From positions 1 to 12,956 of the forward strand of contig CANRLQ010000020.1 in assembly GCA_947631525.1 (NCBI GenBank): a stretch of DNA of 12,956 bases, written 5' to 3'. This stretch comes from an uncultured Bacilli bacterium (GTDB lineage Bacteria; Bacillota_I; Bacilli_A; RF39; UBA660). The position numbers were made by a program, and so were the translations under genes. The notes below the pieces were generated by a model, which ran no database searches, was not told the origin of the DNA, and worked only from the letters and a program-made list of their open reading frames with translations. Positions 7,014 through 12,956 of this stretch are shown piece after piece (the stretch's first letter is position 1; each line of letters begins with the position of its first letter).

Positions 7014-8235
7014 CTTTATTCCCTTTTACTATATCTTTTAATTTATCAATCAAATGTCTATTTTTACTGTTTTTGATTGCTAATTCATATACTTTTAAAA
7101 TACTATCAACAAAATACTTTAATGAATGCATTTGCGATGTTATACAAGCTTGATTACTCATTTTTAAACGAGCATCTTCATTTTCAATTAAATAAATTAT
7201 ATCTGATATATAACCTTTTTCATTGTTGAAAAGTAATCCATTAACATTGTTTATGAGTATATCTTCAAAACTTTCATCATCTAAACATACTACAGGTATT
7301 GATGCAGACATAGCTTCTATTAAAGTCAATCCTTGAGTTTCTGTATTAGAAGCTGTTACAAATACATCAGCTATTTGATAATATTCTGGTATATTTTCCC
7401 ATGGAATAGCTCCTGTAAAAATAACATTTTTTTCTAATTTTAAATCATAAACTAATTTTACATAATGGTCATAATCTGGACCACTTCCAATAATTACAAG
7501 TTTGCTATTTTTATGTTTTTTAGATATTTCAACATGTCCTTTTATTAAAAGTTCAATATTTTTTTCTTTAGCCAATCTTCCTACATATAATATAACAAAA
7601 TCATTTTTGTTTAATCCTATTTCTTTTTTTAATTTATCTATTTCTTCTTTTTTAAAATTTTCTTTTTCAAATCTTCTAGTATCAATTCCTGTTGGAACGA
7701 TATGAACATCTTTTTCAATCATATATTTCTTTTTAAATAAATCATATGTTTTTTTACTAGGAACGATTAATTCTTTTGCTGTTTTGTCACAATAAAATTT
7801 TGTTAAATATTCTACTATTTTTTTACTTGATCTATCAAAATATCCCTTAGTTATATAATAAACATAATCTTCATACATTGTATGATACGTATGTACCAAT
7901 GGTATGTCAAATTGTTTGGCAATAATTCTTGCGAATGTTCCTACCCCAAATTCAGTATGAGAATGAATTACATCTAAATTCCATTTTTTTATTTTATTGA
8001 TTGCTCTTAGTGGATAAATACCTGTTAATCTATAATCATATATACCAATTGGAATACCTGGTATTCGAATAATTCTTTCTTCATCTTCATATTTGTAAGC
8101 TAAATTATCAGGATTAACTGTTACAATAAAAACTTGATGCCCTTGTTCAATTAAACCTTTTTCTAACATTGCTATACTTGTTGAAACACCATTTATATAT
8201 GGTGGATATGTATCAGTAAAAATCCCTATTCGCAT
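7006..8235 (-). CDS. GT4-family glycosyltransferase, probably glycolipid-forming
   Basis: A GT-B fold sugar transferase of 409 residues. The N-terminal domain opens with MRIGIFTDTYPPYINGVSTS (glycine-rich acceptor loop) and has HSHTEFG and HTYHTMYEDYVYY, features I associate with diacylglycerol alpha-glucosyltransferases that make membrane glycolipids and lipoteichoic acid anchors. The C-terminal donor-binding domain has VGRLAKEKN (Arg220, Lys225), VIIGSGPD and the EX7E motif ETQGLTLIE (Glu299, Glu307). It has no TM segment; such enzymes sit on the inner membrane face. AAGGAT precedes the ATG, which lies inside the flippase gene (10-nt overlap). The neighbouring flippase-like gene supports a lipid-linked product. 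GT4 is firm; the acceptor is inferred. Confidence 0.88.
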   Translation of the reverse strand: MRIGIFTDTYPPYINGVSTSIAMLEKGLIEQGHQVFIVTVNPDNLAYKYEDEERIIRIPGIPIGIYDYRLTGIYPLRAINKIKKWNLDVIHSHTEFGVGTFARIIAKQFDIPLVHTYHTMYEDYVYYITKGYFDRSSKKIVEYLTKFYCDKTAKELIVPSKKTYDLFKKKYMIEKDVHIVPTGIDTRRFEKENFKKEEIDKLKKEIGLNKNDFVILYVGRLAKEKNIELLIKGHVEISKKHKNSKLVIIGSGPDYDHYVKLVYDLKLEKNVIFTGAIPWENIPEYYQIADVFVTASNTETQGLTLIEAMSASIPVVCLDDESFEDILINNVNGLLFNNEKGYISDIIYLIENEDARLKMSNQACITSQMHSLKYFVDSILKVYELAIKNSKNRHLIDKLKDIVKGNKDE

Positions 8236-9251
8236 ACTTTATCCTTCTTTCTTTTAATACTTAAAGCAATAGCTCCTATTACCATAGGAATATAATATGT
8301 TACAAAACGCCATATTATCATGATAGCTGTAAGGGTTCCTCCTTTTATAAAAGACCCATAAAATTTCATAAACCCAAATTCTAATCCTCCACTACCACCT
8401 GGTATTGGAACAAATGAACCAATAAGCATTACATAAGAAGATGAAACAATACTTATTAAGCCATTAAAGCTTTGATAATCACCTGTTGAATATAATAATG
8501 CAAGTGGTACTAAATAAAGACAAATAAGGCCCATAAAATTTAAACTAATCATTTTAATGAATTCTATCTTATTGTTTAATAGTTTTTTTGTTCCATCATA
8601 AAGTTCATTTATATATTTATTAAACTTTTCTATTCTTTTTTCTTTGTTTTTTACAATCTTTAATTTTTCCATTATTTCCATAACTACTTTAATAAAAAAT
8701 TTATTTAATTTCCTAGTGAAAGCTAAAAGAAATAAAACTAATGTTACTAAAAAATTAACGATAAATCCCAATGTTACTAAGTGTTTTATTAAATCATTAC
8801 TTTTAAATATATTAAATACATGATTTGATATAATTGCTATTAATCCTAACAATACTAAAGCAATTTGGTAAACAACAAATTTTTGAATAACGATAGTTGT
8901 TACATCAGCCATTTTTAAATTTTCCTTTTTTAAGTAATATAATTCATATGGTTGTCCTCCACTTGAAAAAGGTGTAATAGCATTAAAAAAATTTATTTTT
9001 AGAATAAAGGAAAATGTTTTTAAAAAACCATAGTCCTTTTTAAAATTACAAATTATTTTATTTAAAGAAATAGATTTGAAAAACCAGTAACTAAAAACTA
9101 AGACAAGGGCTATAATAATCCAAAAGCCATTAAGAGTTCTTAATATTTCAAATGTTTCTTGGTAATTATCTTTTAAAGCAAAATATAAAACAAGTACTGT
9201 AACTAATAGTAATATCAAATAATTAGATATTTTTTTTAATATTTTTTTCAT
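8226..9251 (-). CDS. Flippase-like membrane protein (LPG synthase TM domain, UPF0104 family)
   Basis: An integral membrane protein of 341 residues with about seven to eight hydrophobic segments (about 8-27, 42-60, 80-95, 123-143, 157-178, 236-254, 265-281, 306-331). Family motifs are NAITPFSSGGQPYELYYL (90-107) and VPIPGGSGGLEFGF (281-294), the signatures of the lysylphosphatidylglycerol synthase TM region. The aminoacyl-transferase domain of MprF is absent, so this is the stand-alone TM type, thought to help move or make polar lipids. The ATG is 5 nt after the pgk stop with no evident binding site, suggesting coupling to pgk. It ends in TAG, 10 nt inside the glycosyltransferase gene; the pair probably acts on one glycolipid. 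Confidence 0.88.
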   Translation of the reverse strand: MKKILKKISNYLILLLVTVLVLYFALKDNYQETFEILRTLNGFWIIIALVLVFSYWFFKSISLNKIICNFKKDYGFLKTFSFILKINFFNAITPFSSGGQPYELYYLKKENLKMADVTTIVIQKFVVYQIALVLLGLIAIISNHVFNIFKSNDLIKHLVTLGFIVNFLVTLVLFLLAFTRKLNKFFIKVVMEIMEKLKIVKNKEKRIEKFNKYINELYDGTKKLLNNKIEFIKMISLNFMGLICLYLVPLALLYSTGDYQSFNGLISIVSSSYVMLIGSFVPIPGGSGGLEFGFMKFYGSFIKGGTLTAIMIIWRFVTYYIPMVIGAIALSIKRKKDKVCE

Positions 9252-9256
9252 AATTA

Positions 9257-10441
9257 TTATACATCATCAATGATTTCTATTCCAGGTAATTTTTTACCTT
9301 CAAGTAATTCTAATGATGCTCCTCCTCCTGTTGAAATATGTGTCATATATTCTTGATAACCAAAGTTAATAACAGCAGCGCCTGTATCTCCACCACCTAT
9401 TATTTTAGTGCAATCAATATTTTTTAATATTTCACAAATATTTTTTGTACCATTAGAAAATTTTTCTAATTCACTATATCCTAATGTACCATTCCATATT
9501 ATTGTCTTACTTTGAACTAAATATTGTTTAAATAATTTTACTGTATTATAACCTATATCTAAACCAATATCATCTTTATTTATATCAGTTATAAATTTTT
9601 CTTCTACATTAGCATCATTTGATATTTCTTTAGCATTAATGCTATCAATAGGAAGTATTATTTTATCCTTATATTTAGCTAATATTTCTTTACAAAAATC
9701 AATATTTTCTTCATCGACAATTGATTTACCAACTTCAATGTCTTGTGATTTTAAAAATGTATATGCCATAGCTCCACCTATTAAAATATAATCAGCAATT
9801 TTAACAAGATTTTTTATTACATTTATTTTATCTTTTACCTTAGCTCCACCTAGTATAACAGTAAGTGGCCTTTTAGGATTATTAATAGAATTACTTAAAA
9901 TATTAATTTCTTTTTCAACTAAAAACCCTATACCTGAAGGTAAATTAGAAGCTATACCGACATTTGATGCATGACTTCTATGACATGTACCAAAGGCATC
10001 ATTTATAAAAATATCACCTAAATTTGCCCAGTATTTAGCAAGATTGTCATCATTTTTACTTTCCTTTTCTCCATCTAAATCCTCAAATCTAGTATTTTCC
10101 ATTAATAATATTTCACCATTTTTTAATTCATTTACAGCCTTCTCTAACTCTACTCCTCTTGTTTTTTCAATAAATTTTACATTTTTACTAATAAGTTCAC
10201 TTAATCTTTGAGAAACGATTCTTAAGGAATTATTTTTTAAATCCTCATCTGTTTTTATTCTTCCTAGATGGGAAATTAAAATTACTTTAGCTTCATTTCC
10301 CATCTAATAATTTATTGTTTCTAAACTTTGTTTTATTCTATTATCATCTAAAATTTTTCCATCTTTTATTGGAACATTAAAATCAACTCTTATAATTACT
10401 TTTTTATTTTTTAAATTAAAATCTTTTATTGTTTTTTTCAT
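9257..10441 (-). CDS. pgk: Phosphoglycerate kinase with an in-frame TAG at codon 46
   Basis: Glycolytic kinase making ATP from 1,3-bisphosphoglycerate. The true start is the ATG at 10441, preceded by TTAGGAGG. Read from there the frame gives 394 codons, the normal PGK length, but codon 46 (10306-10304) is TAG. The 45 residues before it hold the substrate-binding RVDFNVP (Asp20, Asn22) and Arg35. The part after it starts with ATG (10303) and holds VILISHLGR, LMENTRF, NDAFGTCHRSHAS, GGAKVKDKI, IIWNGTLGYSE (usually NGPMG), the nucleotide loop GGGDTGAAV and STGGGASLELL. Spacing across the TAG matches the family exactly (NY-x-MGNEAKVIL against KYLLEQGAKVIL), so it looks like a substitution of one codon, most likely Leu. 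Without the first 46 residues the enzyme would lack 3-phosphoglycerate contacts and should be inactive. Error, nonsense mutation, readthrough and reinitiation (TAGATG) all remain open. Confidence 0.93.
10304..10306 (-). other. In-frame TAG codon inside pgk
   Basis: TAT-TAG-ATG on the - strand. The stop directly abuts an in-frame ATG. TAG is used as a normal stop in tpi, the flippase and the pilin, so genome-wide reassignment of TAG to a sense codon is unlikely. Confidence 0.9.
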
Positions 10442-10442
10442 A

Positions 10443-10452
10443 AATCCTCCTA
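10443..10452 (-). promoter_or_regulatory. Ribosome binding site of pgk, overlapping the pilin stop codon
   Basis: On the - strand the pilin TAG (10452-10450) runs into the pgk Shine-Dalgarno (TAGGAGG), with the pgk ATG at 10441. This fixes the upstream start of pgk and implies that pilin and pgk are translated from one message. Confidence 0.85.
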
Positions 10453-10815
10453 ATAATTGAATTTATATTGATATGTCATATCATCTGTTATTGTAACAGT
10501 AACATAATTAGTTGGTGATATTTTCTCATTTGTTTCTGGGTTAATGGTACTACTACGTAAATAACCAGAATTGATTAAATCATCTATAGATACTTCTATT
10601 TGATCTCCAATATTTTTAAATTCAGCATACTTACTTCTATAAGTATTAATATATGTTTCTGTAGCTAAGAATACATTTTGTTCAAATGTTTTATAATTAT
10701 TTTCTCTTGCTTTTTTTAATTGATTAGTCATATTTGGAAATGCTACTAACATAATAATAGCTATAATTGATATTAAAGCAATTAATTCTATTAGGGTAAA
10801 TCCTTTTTTATTCAT
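10450..10815 (-). CDS. Type IV pilin-like / ComGC-like prepilin
   Basis: A secreted pilin subunit of 121 residues. The prepilin signal is clear: a short basic leader MNKKG, then the cleavage site G/FTLIE with the conserved Glu+5, and a hydrophobic helix (LIALISIIAIIMLVAFPN). A soluble domain with an amphipathic helix and a short beta region follows (QNVFLATETYINTYRSKYAEF... YVTVTI). It would be processed by a prepilin peptidase and assembled into a competence-type or type IV pilus. No other pilus gene is in the window. The binding site AGGAA lies 8 nt upstream and there is a good promoter. It is the first gene of the unit leading into pgk and ends in TAG. Residue pattern is closest to ComGC/GspG-like minor pilins; exact role unknown. 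Confidence 0.85.
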   Translation of the reverse strand: MNKKGFTLIELIALISIIAIIMLVAFPNMTNQLKKARENNYKTFEQNVFLATETYINTYRSKYAEFKNIGDQIEVSIDDLINSGYLRSSTINPETNEKISPTNYVTVTITDDMTYQYKFNY

Positions 10816-10841
10816 CTTTTATTCCTACTTTCTCTTATACT

Positions 10842-10870
10842 ATTTTATAACTTTTTTATCATCATTTCAA
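10842..10870 (-). promoter_or_regulatory. Sigma-A promoter of the pilin-pgk-flippase-GT-tpi unit
   Basis: On the - strand TTGAAA (10870-10865), a 17-nt spacer, then TAAAAT (10847-10842). The start is predicted near 10835, about 20 nt before the pilin ATG. No other clear promoter was seen before tpi. Confidence 0.65.
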
Positions 10871-10878
10871 GAGATAAC

Positions 10879-10905
10879 AAAAAATGTAGATATTTCTACA
10901 TTTTT
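10879..10905. terminator. Intrinsic terminator after the sensor kinase gene
   Basis: A perfect 11-bp stem (AAAAATGTAGA at 10880-10890, TCTACATTTTT at 10895-10905) with a 4-nt loop. The T-run on the - strand ends the kinase transcript just upstream of the pilin promoter. Confidence 0.85.
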
Positions 10906-10920
10906 ACTATTAAATATTAG

Positions 10921-12156
10921 TTAAATTATATTTATTTTTTTATATGGAAGAGTTATAGTAACTTTAGTTCCTTGATTTTTTTTAGAAGAATAATTTATTG
11001 TTCCATTATGTGCTTTTATAATTTCATTTGATAAATATACTCCTAAACCTGTACCATTATTTTTTGTTGTAAAAAATATTTGTTTTAATTTTTTTAATTC
11101 CTCTTCATTCATTCCTTTTCCATTATCTTCTATATATATTTTTACTTTATTATCTTTTTGTTTTGTATATATTTTTATCTTACCATTTCTATCAATTGCT
11201 TCTATACTATTTTTTATTATATTTATTATTACTTGACTAAGTCTATTGTAGTCGGCATTTATATAAAGTTCATCTTCACTAATATTGATTTCTTTTTTTA
11301 TATTTTTCTCTCTAAGTAATATATTAAAATTATCTATTGTTTCACTTAGTAATAAATTTAAATCCATAATATCTTTTTCTATTTTAATTTTATTTAGTGA
11401 CAAAAAGTCTTCTAATAAAATTAACACTCTTTTTATTTCATTTTGTAATATAGAAACATATTTTTTACTTTTTTTAGGGTCATCTACATCGAACATATCT
11501 AAATATCCTTTACACACAGTAATCGGATTTTTTATTTCATGAGTTATTTTAAATAAAGACATTCTTAAATTTTTTTCTTTTTGTAGTTCTTTATAAATCC
11601 ATTGAAAACTTATCATACTTTCTAATTGTTTTATAGCTATCAACAATATATTTAAAAATATAATTACTATTATAACTACTAATATAAAATCATTATCATT
11701 TACAATAATGTTTATCTTATTTGTATTGTAAATATATAAACTAAATGATTTTATTAAAATAACTAAATTAGCAAATATAAAACTATTTATTTTTCCTTTT
11801 TTATAAAATAAATAAAGAAGAAAATAAACTGAAAATTCAATTAATAAAATAACAATTGGTACATTATATAACCAATTATAATATATTATTAAAAATATAC
11901 TTAACAATAATATTCCAAAATTTCTTTTTTTTATATACGATATTATAAGTGGAATACATATTATAATAATAGTTGGTATTTCTAAAGCTGTTTTATATTT
12001 TAAAATTAAATAAAATGAACTTATAAGTAAAAATTCTAAAATTAAATTATCTTTTCTTATATCAAATGTTTTATTATAAATTTCGTATATAACATATAAA
12101 CAAAATGGAAATAAAATAAATATTATATCTAAAATAATAATTTCAAAGATACTCAT
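10921..12156 (-). CDS. Membrane sensor histidine kinase, KinB-like
   Basis: Two-component sensor kinase of 411 residues. The N-terminal half (about 1-180) is membrane-embedded with about six hydrophobic segments and almost no extracellular domain, the layout of Bacillus KinB. Then come the HisKA dimerisation domain with the H box THEIKNP (phospho-acceptor His206), an HATPase domain with N box NIIKNSIEAI (about 312-321), G1 DNGKGM (344-349), G2 GTGLGVYLS (368-376) and a C-terminal GTKVTITLPY. All catalytic boxes are intact. No response regulator gene adjoins it, so it is an orphan; the only regulator in the window is Spo0A. The likely binding site is GAGG, 9 nt before the ATG. It has its own promoter interval, isolated by a terminator from the upstream gene and containing a perfect Spo0A box. 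Phosphorylation of Spo0A, directly or by relay, is inferred. Confidence 0.92.
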   Translation of the reverse strand: MSIFEIIILDIIFILFPFCLYVIYEIYNKTFDIRKDNLILEFLLISSFYLILKYKTALEIPTIIIICIPLIISYIKKRNFGILLLSIFLIIYYNWLYNVPIVILLIEFSVYFLLYLFYKKGKINSFIFANLVILIKSFSLYIYNTNKINIIVNDNDFILVVIIVIIFLNILLIAIKQLESMISFQWIYKELQKEKNLRMSLFKITHEIKNPITVCKGYLDMFDVDDPKKSKKYVSILQNEIKRVLILLEDFLSLNKIKIEKDIMDLNLLLSETIDNFNILLREKNIKKEINISEDELYINADYNRLSQVIINIIKNSIEAIDRNGKIKIYTKQKDNKVKIYIEDNGKGMNEEELKKLKQIFFTTKNNGTGLGVYLSNEIIKAHNGTINYSSKKNQGTKVTITLPYKKINII

Positions 12157-12166
12157 AATTCATCGC

Positions 12167-12209
12167 CTCGACATAAATATACATTTTTTTAATGTCATTT
12201 TTTGTCGAA
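12167..12209 (-). promoter_or_regulatory. Spo0A box and candidate Spo0A-controlled promoter of the kinase gene
   Basis: A perfect 0A box TGTCGAA (+ strand, 12203-12209, in the context TTTTTTGTCGAAAA) lies 47 nt upstream of the kinase ATG. On the - strand it overlaps a -35-like TCGACA (12208-12203), followed after 21 nt by TATATT (12181-12176). A longer-than-normal spacer with a 0A box over the -35 recalls the Spo0A-activated spoIIG promoter. A second, six-of-seven box (TGTCGAG, - strand) lies at 12173-12167, over the binding site. The -10 is close to the gene, leaving a leader of only about 13 nt, so the real -10 might be elsewhere. Confidence 0.5.
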
Positions 12210-12210
12210 A

Positions 12211-12236
12211 AAAGAAAAAAGTGATGAAATCACTTT
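12211..12236 (-). terminator. Intrinsic terminator of the EIIB-like gene
   Basis: An 8-bp stem AAAGTGAT/ATCACTTT (12218-12225 and 12229-12236) with a 3-nt loop, followed on the - strand by TTTTTTC and more T residues. It overlaps the TGA stop and insulates the kinase promoter. Confidence 0.85.
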
Positions 12237-12535
12237 AAACTATCTATATGTTTTTTTAATTGGTAAGCACTGTCTCCTAAAATTATCTTCAATTGGTTAT
12301 CAATTTCAACAATTCCTCTAGCTCCTAATTTTTGAATAGCATCTTTGTTTACAATATCAACATTTTTTAAAGTTACAATAAATCTTGATTTATTAACTTC
12401 ATAATTTATTATATTGTCTTTTCCTCCTAAATAAGAAACTAATTTATTAATTTCAATTCCAAAATCCTTTTTCTTTGATTTTATAATTGCAAAAGCAATA
12501 ATCAAAAGAATAACTGTTATAATAATATATTGCAT
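12230..12535 (-). CDS. Membrane-anchored PTS EIIB-like protein lacking the catalytic cysteine
   Basis: A small protein of 101 residues with one N-terminal TM segment (QYIIITVILLIIAFAII), a basic stop-transfer (KSKKKD) and one domain resembling the glucose-type PTS EIIB fold: LVSYLGGKDNI, then a RFIVTL strand, then KLGARGIVEIDNQLKIILG. In true EIIB the phosphorylated Cys lies in a CxTRLR-like motif; here that segment is EVNKSRFIV and the protein contains no Cys at all, so it cannot carry phosphate in the usual way. A regulatory or structural role is inferred. I place the start at the ATG at 12535 because GGGTGGTG sits just upstream; a TTG at 12550 would start inside that site. A TATAAT lies at 12566-12571 (- strand). 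It ends in TGA within its terminator. Confidence 0.78.
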   Translation of the reverse strand: MQYIIITVILLIIAFAIIKSKKKDFGIEINKLVSYLGGKDNIINYEVNKSRFIVTLKNVDIVNKDAIQKLGARGIVEIDNQLKIILGDSAYQLKKHIDSLK

Positions 12536-12565
12536 ATTTTCACCACCCAATATTTTTATATTACA

Positions 12566-12571
12566 ATTATA
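12566..12571 (-). promoter_or_regulatory. Candidate -10 box of the EIIB-like gene
   Basis: A perfect TATAAT on the - strand, about 24 nt upstream of the binding site. No good -35 is visible at 16-18 nt, and the region is almost pure A/T, so the call is tentative. Confidence 0.35.
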
Positions 12572-12684
12572 CTATAAATTTTAAAAAAAATATATAATTT
12601 TTTAATAACTTAGCTATTTATGTATAAATTAAATTTTAAAAAGGTTGATGATAATTTAATTTATATATCTTAATAAAGCTTAAT

Positions 12685-12718
12685 AAAAGATATTTATAGC
12701 CTTATATAAATATCTTTT
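12685..12718. terminator. 14-bp perfect hairpin downstream of the Rpn-type gene
   Basis: AAAAGATATTTATA (12685-12698), loop GCCTTA, TATAAATATCTTTT (12705-12718). It lies about 60 nt after the Rpn stop codon on the - strand and has T-runs on both sides. It is a probable terminator, although the all-AT stem is weak. Longer imperfect arms (GATAATTTAATTTATA at 12649-12664 and TATAAATTAATTATC at 12720-12734) surround it. Confidence 0.5.
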
Positions 12719-12760
12719 TTATAAATTAATTATCATATCTTTTTTATAAATTAATTATCA
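12711..12760. repeat. Perfect 25-bp tandem duplication
   Basis: The unit starting TATCTTTTTTATAAATTAAT occupies 12711-12735 and is repeated without change at 12736-12760. The first copy contains the right arm of the adjacent hairpin. It is noncoding. Confidence 0.9.
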
Positions 12761-12778
12761 TATTTTGTAATTTACTTT

Positions 12779-12956
12779 TTATTTAACAAGTGCTTCAATT
12801 TCTTTTTTAGATAACCCTGTTGCTTTAATTATATCATCTGTACTCATATTCATTTTTATAAGATTGGTGGCTATATTTTTCTGTTCTATTTTTATTCCTT
12901 CCTTTATTTTTGTATTTATTATTTTTCTTTCATCTTCTTCTCTACTCATATATTCC
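12779..12956 (-). CDS. C-terminal end of an Rpn / PD-(D/E)XK transposase-family nuclease, partial
   Basis: The frame is open to the right edge and ends in TAA at 12781-12779; 58 residues are visible. The sequence is highly charged: EYMSREEDERKI, then a helical stretch IKEGIKIEQKNIATNLIKMNM, and a terminal helix-turn-helix-like segment STDDIIKATGLSKKEIEALVK. This pattern (EYM..EEDER.. then IA.NLLKMN..ID.I.KATGLS.EEI) is the usual tail of Rpn recombination-promoting nuclease / putative transposase proteins common in AT-rich gut Bacillota. The nuclease core is outside the window, so activity cannot be judged. It reads in the same direction as the EIIB-like gene but is separated by the hairpin and repeats. 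Confidence 0.7.
   Translation of the reverse strand, partial: EYMSREEDERKIINTKIKEGIKIEQKNIATNLIKMNMSTDDIIKATGLSKKEIEALVK

Noticed and set aside
9713..9719. TGTCGAT as a Spo0A box
   Set aside because: It is inside pgk coding sequence (Ile-Val-Asp codons) away from any promoter.
9257..10303. pgk starting at the ATG at 10303 as a genuine short PGK
   Set aside because: That start has no binding site and drops the substrate-binding N-terminus; the upstream 45 codons match PGK perfectly and follow a strong Shine-Dalgarno.
10304..10306. TAG reassigned to an amino acid throughout the genome
   Set aside because: tpi, the flippase and the pilin end in TAG at sensible family lengths, in tight junctions with the next gene, so TAG works as a stop here.
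1179..12550. Mycoplasma-type genetic code (TGA as Trp)
   Set aside because: nth and the EIIB-like gene end in TGA at expected lengths and next to terminators, and no conserved gene is broken by TGA.
12536..12550. TTG start of the EIIB-like gene at 12550
   Set aside because: It lies within the GGGTGGTG binding site that serves the ATG at 12535.
12649..12760. Terminal inverted repeats of an insertion sequence
   Set aside because: Both arms lie within 112 nt with no transposase between them; a local palindrome explains them.

Overview
The window reads as a chromosomal segment of a very AT-rich, Gram-positive, walled bacterium of the Bacilli (Erysipelotrichales/RF39-like gut lineages are my best guess). 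Reasons: extreme A/T codon bias, AGGAGG-type ribosome binding sites, a class A type penicillin-binding protein, DnaD (a Bacillota replication-restart protein), Spo0A, and a PdaC-type deacetylase. UGA and UAG both act as ordinary stops (nth and the EIIB-like gene end in TGA; tpi, the flippase and the pilin end in TAG), so this is not the mycoplasma code. No tRNA, rRNA, CRISPR array or complete insertion sequence was seen.

Layout. 1-1172 (+): C-terminal part of a penicillin-binding protein, convergent with the cca-dnaD-nth operon (3223-1179, -) and sharing an 11-bp-stem bidirectional terminator with it. A ponA/nth/dnaD/cca neighbourhood is also found in Bacillus. 3309-3581 (-): the DNA-packaging protein HU with a clear promoter and terminator. 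3747-5433 (+): a lipoprotein PdaC-like peptidoglycan deacetylase and an overlapping small 3-TM protein. 5457-6224 (-): spo0A. 6306-10815 (-): a tightly packed five-gene unit, pilin-pgk-flippase-glycosyltransferase-tpi, with gene overlaps of 8-10 nt and one good promoter in front of the pilin. 10921-12156 (-): a six-TM sensor kinase resembling KinB. 12230-12535 (-): a small membrane-anchored EIIB-like protein lacking the catalytic cysteine. 12779-12956 (-): the C-terminal end of an Rpn/PD-(D/E)XK transposase-family nuclease, followed by a hairpin and a 25-bp tandem repeat.

How the parts fit. Two themes dominate. The first is a possible Spo0A circuit: spo0A, a KinB-like kinase whose short promoter interval carries a perfect Spo0A box, a PdaC-like wall-modifying enzyme and a penicillin-binding protein. 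The second is an odd operon that mixes two glycolytic enzymes with membrane glycolipid genes and a pilin. In that operon pgk is full length (394 codons) but carries an in-frame TAG at codon 46, and tpi has lost several normally invariant phosphate-loop residues. The pgk TAG is the strongest anomaly in the window; it may be a sequencing error, a recent nonsense mutation, or a recoding/reinitiation event.
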